Assembly: GCA_016716385.1 (NCBI GenBank)
Contig: JADJWL010000005.1
Location: 437,231 to 501,230 of the forward strand
Length of the DNA stretch: 64,000 nucleotides
Reading direction: 5' to 3'
DNA from: Bryobacterales bacterium
GTDB taxonomy: Bacteria > Acidobacteriota > Terriglobia > Bryobacterales > Bryobacteraceae
The notes under the pieces are model-generated. The model saw only the letters and a list, made by a program, of their open reading frames with translations. It did no database searches and was not told where the DNA came from. The stretch's first letter is position 1. Each line of letters opens with the position of its first letter. Positions 7,491-16,258 of the stretch are shown here, piece after piece. The translations under genes were made by a program, and so were the position numbers.

Positions 7491-8924
7491 CTGAAGAACC
7501 GATTCGCTGGTCTTAGCGGCTGTGTTTTGCTGGCCGCCGGATGTGCATGGGGCGCAGCGTTCTCCATCCAGGAGATCGGGACACGTGCGACCGGTATGGG
7601 AGGTGCATTCGTCGGTGTGGCCGACGACGGCTCCGCACTCTTCTACAATCCGGCGGGAATCGCGTTTCAGGACGGCTTCCGGATGCAGATGGACACGTTG
7701 CTCGTCCACGGCGACTTCCGGTTTACCCCCTCCAGCGTGCCGAACAACACGATCGTGCCCCAGGGCGGGTACCGGGGCTTCATCAGCCCGCAGATTCTCG
7801 TGGTCCCCAATGCGTACATGACCGTCCGGGTGAAGCCGAAGTGGACGATCGGTTTCGGGGCTTTCGCGCCGTTTGGCTTGGGCGGCAACTGGACCAATTT
7901 TAACGACGACGACCCGCGGAACACGAAGTTCGTCGCGCGATTCCATACTACACGGCCGAAGATGGCGTCCATCTGGATGCAGCCTACGGTAGCGTATCGC
8001 GTCAGCGACAACCTGGCGGTTGCCGTGGGCGTGGCTTTGGTCCATACGCACGTGCTGCTGGAACAGAGCATCCTCAATCCTCTGACGGAGGGGAGAACGT
8101 TCGGCGAGCAACTCGCGCCGCAGATCTTCCCCGAAGCGGACCCCGCCCTGGCGGCAGGGATCATTGCGCGCCTCTTGCCGGAAGGAAGGTCGCGGTTCGC
8201 CGCGACGTCCAATAACATCGGCGGATCTCTGGGAATCCTCTACTCGCACCCACGCTCCAAGACACGGTTCGGCGCGGCCTACCGCACGGCAGTGACGCAG
8301 CATTTTCGCGGCAAGGCGTCCTTTGCGTTCGACCGGAACTACGCTTTGGCGCCGCTGGCAGGCCCGGAGGTGTTTGCGGGCCTGTTCCCCGAACAGGACG
8401 CTTCCGCCACTTTCCCGACGCCCGCGACATACGCCGCCGGCGTGGCAACCGAAGCGCTCGGCCGGAATCTGTTCGCGGTCGATGTCCAGATGCAGGACTA
8501 CCGGCGGCTGAAGTACGTTGTGCTCAACTTCAGCCAGCATGGTCCTGACGTCGCGACGCCTGCCGAAGCGCGGATCGACTACAGTTTTCACAACGCCTGG
8601 GCCGTGCGGATGGGATGGGAGCGGCCGCTGAAGAGTATGGCTGTGCGCGCCGGTTGGGCGTTCGACGGGACCCCGGTCCCCGAGCGGGCGGTGAGTCCGC
8701 TGTGGCCGGACAGTTCCCGGCTCAACTTCAACGCCGGTGCATCCAAGGAGGTTCGAGGGAAGGAACTCTCGATCTTCTATCAGTTCACAAAGTTCCTCCC
8801 GCGTACGACCAACATCCCGGCGAACGCCAACGTGTTCACCAACGGAGATTGGAACAGCACGGCGCAACTGCTGGGAGTCGCATTACGATTCCGAAAAGGC
8901 GGCGAGCGTCTGGATTTCAAGTAG
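7491..8924 (+). CDS. FadL/OmpP1 family outer-membrane transport protein
   Basis: This protein of about 477 residues is a FadL-type beta-barrel, the family that takes up long-chain fatty acids and other hydrophobic compounds. The mature N-terminus (GTRATGMGGAFVGVADDGSALFYNPAGIA, given here only as a landmark split at the conserved NPAG) is the family hallmark. Alternating beta strands and a C-terminal strand rich in aromatic and small residues follow. No ATG gives a complete signal peptide. A CTG at 7491, seven bases after AGGAG, starts KNRFAGLSGCVLLAAGCAWG, an ideal signal sequence, whereas TTG 7527 would cut it short. It heads a tightly packed co-directional block with the SGNH-like gene one base downstream. 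Confidence 0.78.
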   Translation: MKNRFAGLSGCVLLAAGCAWGAAFSIQEIGTRATGMGGAFVGVADDGSALFYNPAGIAFQDGFRMQMDTLLVHGDFRFTPSSVPNNTIVPQGGYRGFISPQILVVPNAYMTVRVKPKWTIGFGAFAPFGLGGNWTNFNDDDPRNTKFVARFHTTRPKMASIWMQPTVAYRVSDNLAVAVGVALVHTHVLLEQSILNPLTEGRTFGEQLAPQIFPEADPALAAGIIARLLPEGRSRFAATSNNIGGSLGILYSHPRSKTRFGAAYRTAVTQHFRGKASFAFDRNYALAPLAGPEVFAGLFPEQDASATFPTPATYAAGVATEALGRNLFAVDVQMQDYRRLKYVVLNFSQHGPDVATPAEARIDYSFHNAWAVRMGWERPLKSMAVRAGWAFDGTPVPERAVSPLWPDSSRLNFNAGASKEVRGKELSIFYQFTKFLPRTTNIPANANVFTNGDWNSTAQLLGVALRFRKGGERLDFK

Positions 8925-10103
8925 ATGATGCGGCAAATCGCAATTCCGCTGATGTTTTGGCTGCTCCAGGTAGCCGGCATAGCCGCCGACCGGCTCGATC
9001 CGACCTTGACGGTCGTTCTGGGAGATGGCATCTCGGCGGGTTTCTCCGGCTTCCGCCTCACTGAAGCGGCGCAGCGGCAGGCGTGGCCGGTTCTTGTGGC
9101 GAACCAGATGGGCACGTACATGGCCGTGCCCGGAATGCGGGAATCGGGACAGGTCGGAGTTGTCAATTCGTACGAACCGCTGCGAGGTCTGCTGCCGCGG
9201 GTGGCTCAGAGTGGCGAACGCGCGCTGCCGTTCCCGTTCTTTTCGACGAACCTGTCCGTGCCCTTCCTAAGAGCAGGGGATTCCTTGCGCCTGCGCCCGC
9301 AGCCCCAACGCGATGGCATCAAGCTGATCACCGCAATCGAAGGCGACCTGTTGACGACCCTGGTGAACTCCGTTCTCGGCGGGCCGTATCTGGTGCTTCA
9401 GCCACCCGTGCTCCTGACGCAGGTCGAGTACGCGCAGACGCTGAATCCGACGCTCGTGTTCGTGCAGCTCGGTTTCAGCGATGTCGTGGAGGCAGCGGTC
9501 ACGAACGATTCCTCGCGCATCACCGCGGCAGCGTCGTTTGCCGGCGACTTCAGCCAGCTCATCGATCGCGTGCTGATGACCGATGCGACGGTGGTGGCGA
9601 TGACCGTGCCCGATCCCACTGCGACTGCTTACTTCGCTTCGGCCGATGAACTGGCAGGCCGGTTCGGGCTGGCAGGCGATGACCTCCGTACCCGCTTCGG
9701 ATTGGCTCCGGGCGACCTGCTCACCCTGGGTGGGATGGTCGAGGTTGCTGATGCATTGCGCGGCAGACGCGGCAACGTGTTGTCGCGGGATGCGGTGCTG
9801 TCCGCGGCGGTTGCGGCCAACGTGCGCGCCGCCGTCAACGCGTACAATACGGCGATTCGCAGCGCGGCGGAGAACCCAAGGGTGGAGGTTTTCGATCTGG
9901 CCGGCTTCATACAGCAAGTCAAAGCTGCGGGAGCCCGCTCAGGCGACGTGTCAGTCACGGGAGGGTATCTTGGCGGCTTCTATTCCGAGGACGGGATCTA
10001 TCCGTCCGCGACCGGTCAGGCACTGATCGCGAACGCGATCCTGGACTTTGTGAACCGCACGTACGGCGCCAACTTTGCTGCCGTCGTCGTGAGGGCGCCC
10101 TGA
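8925..10103 (+). CDS. SGNH/GDSL-fold protein with degenerate catalytic residues
   Basis: The 392-residue protein has a signal peptide (residues 1-21) and the overall sequence shape of GDSL/SGNH esterases: block I VVLGDGISAG at 31-39, block III VQLGFSDVVEA at 180-190, the VVAMTVPDPTATAYF strand, and block V SEDGIYPSATGQALIAN at 354-370. All three key residues are changed: GDS is GDG (Gly35), the block III Asn is Ser185, and the catalytic His of block V is Tyr359. I infer an exported protein that no longer hydrolyses esters, or that uses another chemistry. It starts directly after the FadL-like gene, and the pairing suggests a role in binding or delivering a lipid-like ligand. Confidence 0.7.
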   Translation: MMRQIAIPLMFWLLQVAGIAADRLDPTLTVVLGDGISAGFSGFRLTEAAQRQAWPVLVANQMGTYMAVPGMRESGQVGVVNSYEPLRGLLPRVAQSGERALPFPFFSTNLSVPFLRAGDSLRLRPQPQRDGIKLITAIEGDLLTTLVNSVLGGPYLVLQPPVLLTQVEYAQTLNPTLVFVQLGFSDVVEAAVTNDSSRITAAASFAGDFSQLIDRVLMTDATVVAMTVPDPTATAYFASADELAGRFGLAGDDLRTRFGLAPGDLLTLGGMVEVADALRGRRGNVLSRDAVLSAAVAANVRAAVNAYNTAIRSAAENPRVEVFDLAGFIQQVKAAGARSGDVSVTGGYLGGFYSEDGIYPSATGQALIANAILDFVNRTYGANFAAVVVRAP

Positions 10104-10113
10104 GAGTGGTGGT

Positions 10114-12636
10114 ATGCCGTTGCGGAACTTACTAAGGATTGTGGCCGCCGTTTCACTGGCTGTGATGGCCGGCGGAGTTGCCGGAGCTGCCATCTCTCTC
10201 CCTCAGTCCAGGGTGCTCGCCGGACCGTTGGACGACACACGGAGTTCGATGGGGGATGACATCTTCAACTATCCCTTCGGCAGCGGGTCCGGAACCGTCA
10301 ACGTGCACGGATGGATTTCAGTGGAGTTCAGCGAGCCGGTGGGACGCACGTCGAGGTTCCGCATGCGGTGGCACGCGGTCGGCGACGTGCCGTTCTTCGC
10401 CTTCGCGAGTGGCCATTTTCTCCATGTGACAGGCGAGCAAACTTTCCATAGCGCAATCCAGGTGAGCCAGGGCAATCTGAACCTCGACACCGGAGAGGTG
10501 ACCAACCTGGACGTGCACGCGATCTTCCAGAACGTCCTCATTCAGAAGTCTGCGCGGTATGACCGTCTCCCGGTGATCAGTGATGGAACCGCGTTTTCGG
10601 CGCTTTTTCTCGACTTCCCACCGCCTCCGCTTCCCATCGAACTGCCATTCAGCGAGCGTCCGGTGACCTCGCAGACGGCCCGCTTTATTCTCGACGCAAA
10701 CCAGCGCATCACCGGCTTCGAGTTCCACGGTGTCACCTTCATTCCAATCAACGCGCTCCCGGCGTTGGGTCTCATGCCTCCGTTTACCTTCGCGCGGGAA
10801 GGCGTGACCATCGTTCCCGGGATGGAGGGCTGCCTGCCGGGAACGGTTCCGGAATCGCAGTGCCTGAGCGAATCCCGGTTCCCGGACGGAATCGCATCTC
10901 CGGAAAACGCCTACCTCAGTCCGAACCTGCGCCTGGTGACCGCGGAATTGCGGGAAGTGGCTCGCTCACCGGTCAGCCCGCCGGCGCTGCCGGAGGGACC
11001 GGTCATGGGCGCCGCCGCGGCTGCATTGGCAGGCCGCCTGTACCTCACGGGTGGGAGCGACGGATCACGGCCGGTCCCCCGTCTCTCCAGCTATGATCCG
11101 TCTGCCAATGAGTGGACAAACCTCCCGGACCTGCCGCGCGGCCGGTGGCAGCATTGCGCCGCCGCGGCCGGAGGAAGACTCTACGTCGCCGGGGGCCGGG
11201 AAGGCGGGCCGGATCCGGTAAATTCGGTAGTCGCCTACGACCCGGCGACCCGCTCCTGGTCTCCGGTGGCGCCGCTGCCGGTAGCTGCGACGCAAGGAGC
11301 ATGCGCTGCCCTCGATTCCCGGATCTACTGGTTCGGAGGTGCGACCGGATCGTCCGGGTTGTCCGACGCCGCCTTGGTCTTCGATCCTTCCGCCGGACAG
11401 TGGTCCCCTTTGCCGCCTCTGCCAGTACCGTTGGCGGGCAGTGCGGTCGCGGTCGCCGGACGCGAGATCTGGGTCATCAACGGGACGATGGACGGACGGA
11501 CGGCGACAAACCGGGTCTTTGTGTTCACGCCTGACTCCGGCTTGTGGAGAGAAGGGCCAGCGACGACACGTGCGGTTTTCGGCGGATCTGCCTCCTGGCT
11601 CGACGGGCGGATCTACCTGGCCGGCGGCCGCACCGCACCGGAAGGCGCCCTCGATGTGGGTACCGAACTTTACCATAGCCAAACGACGCAGTTGTTCGCC
11701 GCGGGCCAATGGTATGACGGACTCAGTCCATTGCTGCCCGCTGCGGGAATGGCCGGCGCAGCGCTGGGAGACACGTGGTATCTGGCGGGTGGAGACACGG
11801 CCTCCACCAGTCCGCCATCGCCCACTGGGATCGTTCAGGCCTTTCGTACGCCGCGGGGGTGGGTCGCCAGCGACACCTATCCCGTGTTCACGACGCAAAC
11901 AGTGCGGAACGCGGCCGGCCTCGGCGTGGGGCCGGAGGAACTCGCACCGGGAGCGCTGGCCTCGATCCTTGGATCCAACTTCACGTCTCGCACGCTCGTG
12001 GCGCCGCCGGTCCGCGAGGAGGGTCGCTTCTTGACGACCGACCTGCCTCAGGAACTGGGCGGCGTGCGTGTCACGCTGGATGGCGCTCCGGCGGGCATCG
12101 TTTCGGTGTCCCCCGCCCGCATCGACTTTCAGGTTCCCTTCGGCGTATCGGCCGGTCGTGCGCTGATGGTTCGAGTGTCCCGTGACGGTGCCGAGGCGCC
12201 TGCGGCGTTTGTGCGGGTGGCGCCGGCTGCGCCCGGGATCTTCACCTACACCTACGGTGAAGCGCGCGCCGTCCATGTCTTGAACGAGGCTGCCGCCATT
12301 GCGACCAACGCGGACGGCACACTCAACTATCCCTCGCAGCCGGCGCATCCCGGTGAGCTGATTACGCTGCGGGTCACCGGTCTCGGCGCCGTGGACCGGC
12401 AGCCGGAACCGCTTCAACGCGCGCCGCGCGACCCCGCGATGGCGGTGCAACTGCCGGAAGTCCTGATCGATGGCAGGCTTGCCGCCGTGCAAGCGGCAAT
12501 CCTGGTGCCGGGGGAAGCCGGCCTCTACGACGTGCGGGTCACGATACCGCGCGAGACACGAACTGGTGAACGAGTGCTCGTTCAGCTACGCACGGGAGAC
12601 ATTGAATCGAATAAGGCCGTACTAGCCATAGAGTAG
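10114..12636 (+). CDS. Secreted kelch-repeat protein with Solibacter-type C-terminal domain
   Basis: This 840-residue exported protein starts with a signal peptide (LLRIVAAVSLAVMAGGVAGA). Residues about 30-270 are an unassigned beta-rich region. About 290-590 contain kelch repeats (AALAGRLYLTGGSDGS, AAAGGRLYVAGGREGG, LDSRIYWFGGATGS, LDGRIYLAGGRTAP), which fold as a beta-propeller. The C-terminus (about 600-840) is the TIGR03437-like Solibacter domain: LAPGALASILGSNF, LGGVRVTLDG, ARIDFQVPFGV, GTLNYPSQPAHPGELI, VTGLGAVD, GLYDVRVTIP. That domain is strongly tied to Bryobacterales. It sits ten bases after the SGNH-like gene, in one transcription unit with it. Function unknown, probably extracellular binding. 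Confidence 0.82.
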   Translation: MPLRNLLRIVAAVSLAVMAGGVAGAAISLPQSRVLAGPLDDTRSSMGDDIFNYPFGSGSGTVNVHGWISVEFSEPVGRTSRFRMRWHAVGDVPFFAFASGHFLHVTGEQTFHSAIQVSQGNLNLDTGEVTNLDVHAIFQNVLIQKSARYDRLPVISDGTAFSALFLDFPPPPLPIELPFSERPVTSQTARFILDANQRITGFEFHGVTFIPINALPALGLMPPFTFAREGVTIVPGMEGCLPGTVPESQCLSESRFPDGIASPENAYLSPNLRLVTAELREVARSPVSPPALPEGPVMGAAAAALAGRLYLTGGSDGSRPVPRLSSYDPSANEWTNLPDLPRGRWQHCAAAAGGRLYVAGGREGGPDPVNSVVAYDPATRSWSPVAPLPVAATQGACAALDSRIYWFGGATGSSGLSDAALVFDPSAGQWSPLPPLPVPLAGSAVAVAGREIWVINGTMDGRTATNRVFVFTPDSGLWREGPATTRAVFGGSASWLDGRIYLAGGRTAPEGALDVGTELYHSQTTQLFAAGQWYDGLSPLLPAAGMAGAALGDTWYLAGGDTASTSPPSPTGIVQAFRTPRGWVASDTYPVFTTQTVRNAAGLGVGPEELAPGALASILGSNFTSRTLVAPPVREEGRFLTTDLPQELGGVRVTLDGAPAGIVSVSPARIDFQVPFGVSAGRALMVRVSRDGAEAPAAFVRVAPAAPGIFTYTYGEARAVHVLNEAAAIATNADGTLNYPSQPAHPGELITLRVTGLGAVDRQPEPLQRAPRDPAMAVQLPEVLIDGRLAAVQAAILVPGEAGLYDVRVTIPRETRTGERVLVQLRTGDIESNKAVLAIE

Positions 12637-12645
12637 GAGCAAGCC

Positions 12646-13659
12646 ATGGGTGTGCTGATCCAGGACCGGGACCTTGCCGGTGTAGTCGGGGCAGCTGCCG
12701 TCTCAATTCTGCGCGGGGAGACGTTGCGGAATTGGTGGAATAGTTTCCCTCCTGTCAACCTGATCGACCTGCCGGGGTCCACGCCCGACGTTCGGCTGCA
12801 GTACTTCTTCAGTACAGTACCGATCGACGAGGTGCCAACCACCGTCATGGGATGCATTCAAAGGTCGGTCTTCCGGCGCCGGCTCGCGCCCGGAGCGCCT
12901 GCCGAGAGTCTGTCCGAATGGGTCGGCGCCAACTTCCTGGCACAGTGTTGCTGGAGGAACGCCGATGGCACTCCCGGCGGATTCCAGTACAGGCCGGCCC
13001 TGGTTCTCGACCAGGGTGGACAGTCGCCTCCCCGGCGCGTTGAAGAGGACATGCCTCTCCGGCTCGCTGAAATCGGCGTCCGCTACGAGTGGGCTGTGGC
13101 CCGGCTGGACCTCAAGGACTACATGCGGGCATTCCCCGGCCATCTTGGAAGATTCAGCCGGCAGTTGCAGTGGTTGAACCGCGAGGCCGGGTACATGATG
13201 TTTCACCCCAACTACTTCTCGTCGCCCTATCCGCGGCCTGAAGGATGGGTGGACGAATACTGCTTCGGCTACTCCGTGCTGCCCTGGCAGGTCATGCCCA
13301 CCATCGCTGCCTACGGAGCCGGACGATTCCACGCCGCCTACAAAGAATATCGCTTCTTTCTGCTCGAAGATGGGACCGTCATGGCCGATGTCATCTTCCT
13401 GGTTGCGCCACGTTGCGAACGGGTGTTTAACATCCTGGGATTCGATCCGGTGTTCGATACAGCCGCCGCGCTGAACTACCTGACGTTTCGCCGAACCAGA
13501 ATTATCGAGCGCACCCACTTCGCGGTCAACCACTACGCCATGGGACACCACGGGCGCCTGCACCACATCCTCCTGGCCGGGATGCGCCGGATTTGGGAAG
13601 AGACCAACTGGCGCGTGCCGGCACGTCAGCCGGCCAGGAGTTCGGCAAGCGGACGGTAG
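12646..13659 (+). CDS. Hypothetical protein, last gene of the FadL block
   Basis: I do not recognise this 337-residue protein. It has no signal peptide or membrane span, and is rich in aromatic residues and His (for example HPNYFSSPYPRPEGWVDEY and TNHYAMGHHGRL-type segments near the C-terminus, residues 185-310). It follows the kelch protein by nine bases with a GGAGCAAGCC spacer before ATG 12646, so it is co-transcribed with the FadL block. Its last 34 bases overlap the end of the convergent DUF1702-like gene. Coding character is good: GC-rich third positions and no internal stops over 1 kb. Confidence 0.6.
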   Translation: MGVLIQDRDLAGVVGAAAVSILRGETLRNWWNSFPPVNLIDLPGSTPDVRLQYFFSTVPIDEVPTTVMGCIQRSVFRRRLAPGAPAESLSEWVGANFLAQCCWRNADGTPGGFQYRPALVLDQGGQSPPRRVEEDMPLRLAEIGVRYEWAVARLDLKDYMRAFPGHLGRFSRQLQWLNREAGYMMFHPNYFSSPYPRPEGWVDEYCFGYSVLPWQVMPTIAAYGAGRFHAAYKEYRFFLLEDGTVMADVIFLVAPRCERVFNILGFDPVFDTAAALNYLTFRRTRIIERTHFAVNHYAMGHHGRLHHILLAGMRRIWEETNWRVPARQPARSSASGR

Positions 13660-14681
13660 CAGGTAATCTCGTCGATACGGCCTTGCGCCTTGAGCTGGGG
13701 GTGGAGCCTCTCCTTCGCCAGGCGGGCTGGGCCGGCCGCCACCTCTTCCCAAAGGTCCGCCACGTGCGGCGCTGGAGTATGGCAGAGGAAACGCAGCGCG
13801 TTCTCCTCGTTCGGCGTCGTATCGAGTCGCATCACCATCGAGCAAGCCACGCCCTGCGCGAAGGCGTCCGTGTCGCCGGAGTCAAGGCGCGAGATCCGTT
13901 CTTTCACAATGGATTCGAGGATCACGGGCGTCTTCATGTTGACGATCATCATTCCGGATGCGAGACCGGCCAGAAGATTGTGGCGGCTGACGTCATCGAC
14001 AGCGATCCGCCGGATCAGCGAGAACGCCGGCCATGGCTCATTCCACTGCGGCATGAAGTCGATGAAGTAGCACGCACGTCCGGCCCCGTGCCACAGGAAC
14101 GGCGCGTGTTCCGGGTCGATCTCCTGCATCGTCCGGACCACGTCCGCGAACATCTGACGGTAGAAGAACTGCGTCACCATGCCCCACGCCTCGTAGCCGA
14201 TACCCGCGTAACCAGGCAACAGATTGGCTTTCGCCAGCTCCGCAATGCGGCGGGTCGCTTCCCGGACCTGCTCAGGGATAGCGGCCTTGCCGATCTTGTC
14301 GAAGTGGTGTCGCGCAAACGCCAGGCAGAGTCCGGCATGCACCATCAATTGGAGGGTTTCGGGGATTTGTGCCCCCTCGCCCTGCGTGAGCAAGTCGCGT
14401 GGGTTTTCCTCGCGGGCCAGCGCACGGTTGCCGAAGACCTGTCCGAGTCCCTCAGCGAGCCACAGGCTGCGGTGCGGTTCGAAGCGTAAGATCTTGTCGA
14501 TCAATTCTGCGAGACTGGCGTCCTTGCCCAGGAAGAGGTTGGTGAATTCCACCGTCTCAATCGTCAGGATCTTGTTCGTACTCTCAATGGCGCCGATGCG
14601 GGCGTAGCCGCTTGGCGCACAAAGAACCCGGGCTATCGGCGGGATGATGGCCCGAGCAACTTGGAACACCATCGGGTTCAT
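13626..14681 (-). CDS. DUF1702-like protein
   Basis: The 351-residue protein has several features I associate with DUF1702 proteins: an early helical segment (SLAELIDKILRFEPHRSLWL), a G-rich segment FLWHGAGRACYFIDFMP near residue 200, NLLAGLASGMMIVN near 240, and the C-terminal AFAQGVACSMVMRLDTTP. DUF1702 proteins occur in enediyne and other polyketide clusters and in various bacteria, with no firm biochemical role. No polyketide synthase is present here. The gene converges on the unknown protein at 12646-13659, overlapping by 34 bases. The family call is tentative; the coding call is firm. Confidence 0.5.
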   Translation of the reverse strand: MNPMVFQVARAIIPPIARVLCAPSGYARIGAIESTNKILTIETVEFTNLFLGKDASLAELIDKILRFEPHRSLWLAEGLGQVFGNRALAREENPRDLLTQGEGAQIPETLQLMVHAGLCLAFARHHFDKIGKAAIPEQVREATRRIAELAKANLLPGYAGIGYEAWGMVTQFFYRQMFADVVRTMQEIDPEHAPFLWHGAGRACYFIDFMPQWNEPWPAFSLIRRIAVDDVSRHNLLAGLASGMMIVNMKTPVILESIVKERISRLDSGDTDAFAQGVACSMVMRLDTTPNEENALRFLCHTPAPHVADLWEEVAAGPARLAKERLHPQLKAQGRIDEITCYRPLAELLAG

Positions 14682-14989
14682 TCACTTTCCCTCCTTACTG
14701 CTTGGGTGCGGGCCCATACGAGCGAGCATCCGATTGGCTACGAATGCCGGCACGGTAAGGCGGACCAATTATGGCATAACCGGGCCATGGTGGGAACAAG
14801 GAAGGTGCCGCCTTCCCAAGCCGCCCGCCCCGCTGACGCATCCTGCGCCACAGCGCGGGGTCAATCGGAATCGGCGCCACCCGTGGCCTCGCGACGCTCA
14901 CGAACCCGCCGTGATACTCGATACGCCCGTAGCGAATGAGCCTCGTCGGCAGCGCCAGCGCGTGGCAGGCCAGCACCTGATTCACGCGG
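14682..14989. other. 308-base gap with no confident gene
   Basis: The gap lies upstream of the DUF1702-like gene and downstream of the broken vapC. A minus-strand frame at 14695-14985 (96 codons) has no family features I recognise and poor start context. The promoter of the DUF1702-like gene should lie here, but no convincing -35/-10 pair stands out. Confidence 0.4.
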
Positions 14990-15396
14990 TTACGGCGCGT
15001 TGGATCGCGTCTTCCCTCGGTTCACCACCAGCACGCACTTCCCATAGGCGCTCAATGGCTCGTCCACGGTCAACAAGCGGATCGACTCTGCCTGCGCCTG
15101 CGCCACCAACATCCGGCCAAAGGGATCGCGATGGTGCCATGGCAACCCAACCAACCCCTCGGTATGCTGTGCCCGCAGCGGCAGAACGTCGAAGGCCTGG
15201 GCTTCCAGGGCTTCCGTCAGGCTTGCGGGCACCTTGAGCTTCCCTAAGCTCTGCTTCAGCCGGATTTCCCACAACGATACCGTGCTGTAAAGGATGTGGT
15301 TCTCCGGATCCCCAATCAGATCCAGAGCCTCCTCGCTCAACTGTGCCGACTGTCCCAGCCACAAAAGGAGCAGATGCTGTCCAGCAGAAACCTCAC
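14990..15396 (-). pseudogene. VapC-like PIN toxin gene with a one-base deletion near its start
   Basis: The toxin begins at GTG 15396, overlapping the antitoxin stop (GTGA). In that frame it reads VRFLLDS and then hits a stop after 19 codons. Inserting one base between 15376 and 15375 restores VRFLLDSHLLLLWLG and joins the long downstream frame (SEEALDLIGDPENHILYSTV, SLWEIRLKQSLGKLKVP, DPFGRMLVAQAQAE, LLTVDEPL), which is a textbook PIN-domain VapC. The lesion separates the first metal-binding Asp (VRFLLDS) from the rest, so without frameshifting or a sequencing error the toxin is dead. The antitoxin upstream is intact. Confidence 0.75.
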
Positions 15397-15638
15397 TGCG
15401 CCGCATCCCTCATCCCGAACGCTTCCTCCATGTCCTCTGGAAGATGGTCGAAGTCCGGCGCTATCCAGATCTGCCCATCCAGGATGCCGGCCGTCCTGCG
15501 CGTTCCCACACCCTGATAGCGGACGAGCCGGGCGATGGGCTTCCCCGCCTTGGCGATCACAACTTCCTCGCCCTGCTGGACAGACTCCAGAAGAGCGGAG
15601 AGCTCCGCCTTCGCTTGTGCGATGTTGCGAACTACCAT
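15393..15638 (-). CDS. Phd/YefM-type antitoxin
   Basis: This 81-residue protein from ATG 15638 begins MVVRNIAQAKAELSALLESV and continues with QQGEEVVIAKAGKPIARLV, the pattern of the Phd/YefM fold: an N-terminal helix, then a beta hairpin containing GEEVVIAKAGKPIARL. The C-terminal tail (about 50-81, ending EEAFGMRDAAQ) is the toxin-binding extension. It acts as repressor and antidote for the VapC-like PIN toxin that follows with a GTGA overlap. The upstream 48 codons in frame are not conserved and are ignored. With the toxin frameshifted, this may now be an orphan antitoxin. Confidence 0.8.
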   Translation of the reverse strand: MVVRNIAQAKAELSALLESVQQGEEVVIAKAGKPIARLVRYQGVGTRRTAGILDGQIWIAPDFDHLPEDMEEAFGMRDAAQ

Positions 15639-16258
15639 GTCTTGCAGTATCGCACGAAGTGTAGACCAGACCAGATCTGACCAGAGGAAACCGGAACAGC
15701 GATTCTGCCAAGCGGTACGTTCCCCGCATGGTCCCGCGACGACGGTCCAGGCGTCGAGTGGAGCATCGACACGCGGACACAAAAGCTGGCGCAGACTCGT
15801 CCTTACCAGCCTCCTTGCAGCTGCGCGCTGATCCGCGTTCGCTGCGAGGGCGGCTGTCCCCAGCCTGTTCGAAGCAAGTACGGAGGATCGCTTTCTAACT
15901 GCAGCCTGCTCGATCCCTTCGCCGCAGTATTTCTCCGGCCAGCGCTGGCCGGAGGGCTATTGGCTTCCTGGTCATTCTCGATGGCTCCTCGGCGTCTGGG
16001 AAGGCGCAACCCCGTCCCCACCGGGGCGGACGGCGAGCCGCGAGGGACCTCGGCTCGCTTCCCCACCGATTCGCGGACTGGACCAGTCGGGAATGCCTCC
16101 CCGGCGACAGCGCCCCGCGAGCGCAGGCAGGTCACGTCTCGTCACCCTCGGTTCTAAACGTGGTCCCTTCAGCGCCAACTGCGTTTGCTGCGTTCTTAAG
16201 CCCTGGCGCAGCCCGGTGAACCAGTCCGCGGAATCCGTTCCCTTGAACACTTCGGCCG
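15639..16258. other. 620-base stretch without a recognisable gene
   Basis: This region upstream of the Phd-like antitoxin and downstream of the propeller gene has short frames on both strands that I cannot assign. Its only clear structure is the perfect palindrome at 15933-15954. It could be decayed sequence or the remains of a mobile element, but no transposase or terminal repeats are visible. Confidence 0.5.
15933..15954. repeat. Perfect 22-bp palindrome
   Basis: The half-site CTCCGGCCAGC is followed directly by its reverse complement. As RNA it forms a stem with at most a four-base loop. No T-run follows on either strand, so a classical terminator is not supported. It lies about 300 bases beyond the end of the propeller gene at 16259. 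Confidence 0.6.

Noticed and set aside
7080..8867. Long minus-strand frame opposite the FadL-like gene
   Set aside because: It is a GC-driven shadow; the plus strand carries the FadL motifs and the signal peptide.
11065..12492. Minus-strand frame of 475 codons
   Set aside because: Antisense of the kelch/Solibacter-domain gene without any recognisable motif.
14695..14985. 96-codon minus-strand frame between the DUF1702-like gene and the broken vapC
   Set aside because: No recognisable family, no ribosome-binding site and unusual composition; not enough to call a gene.
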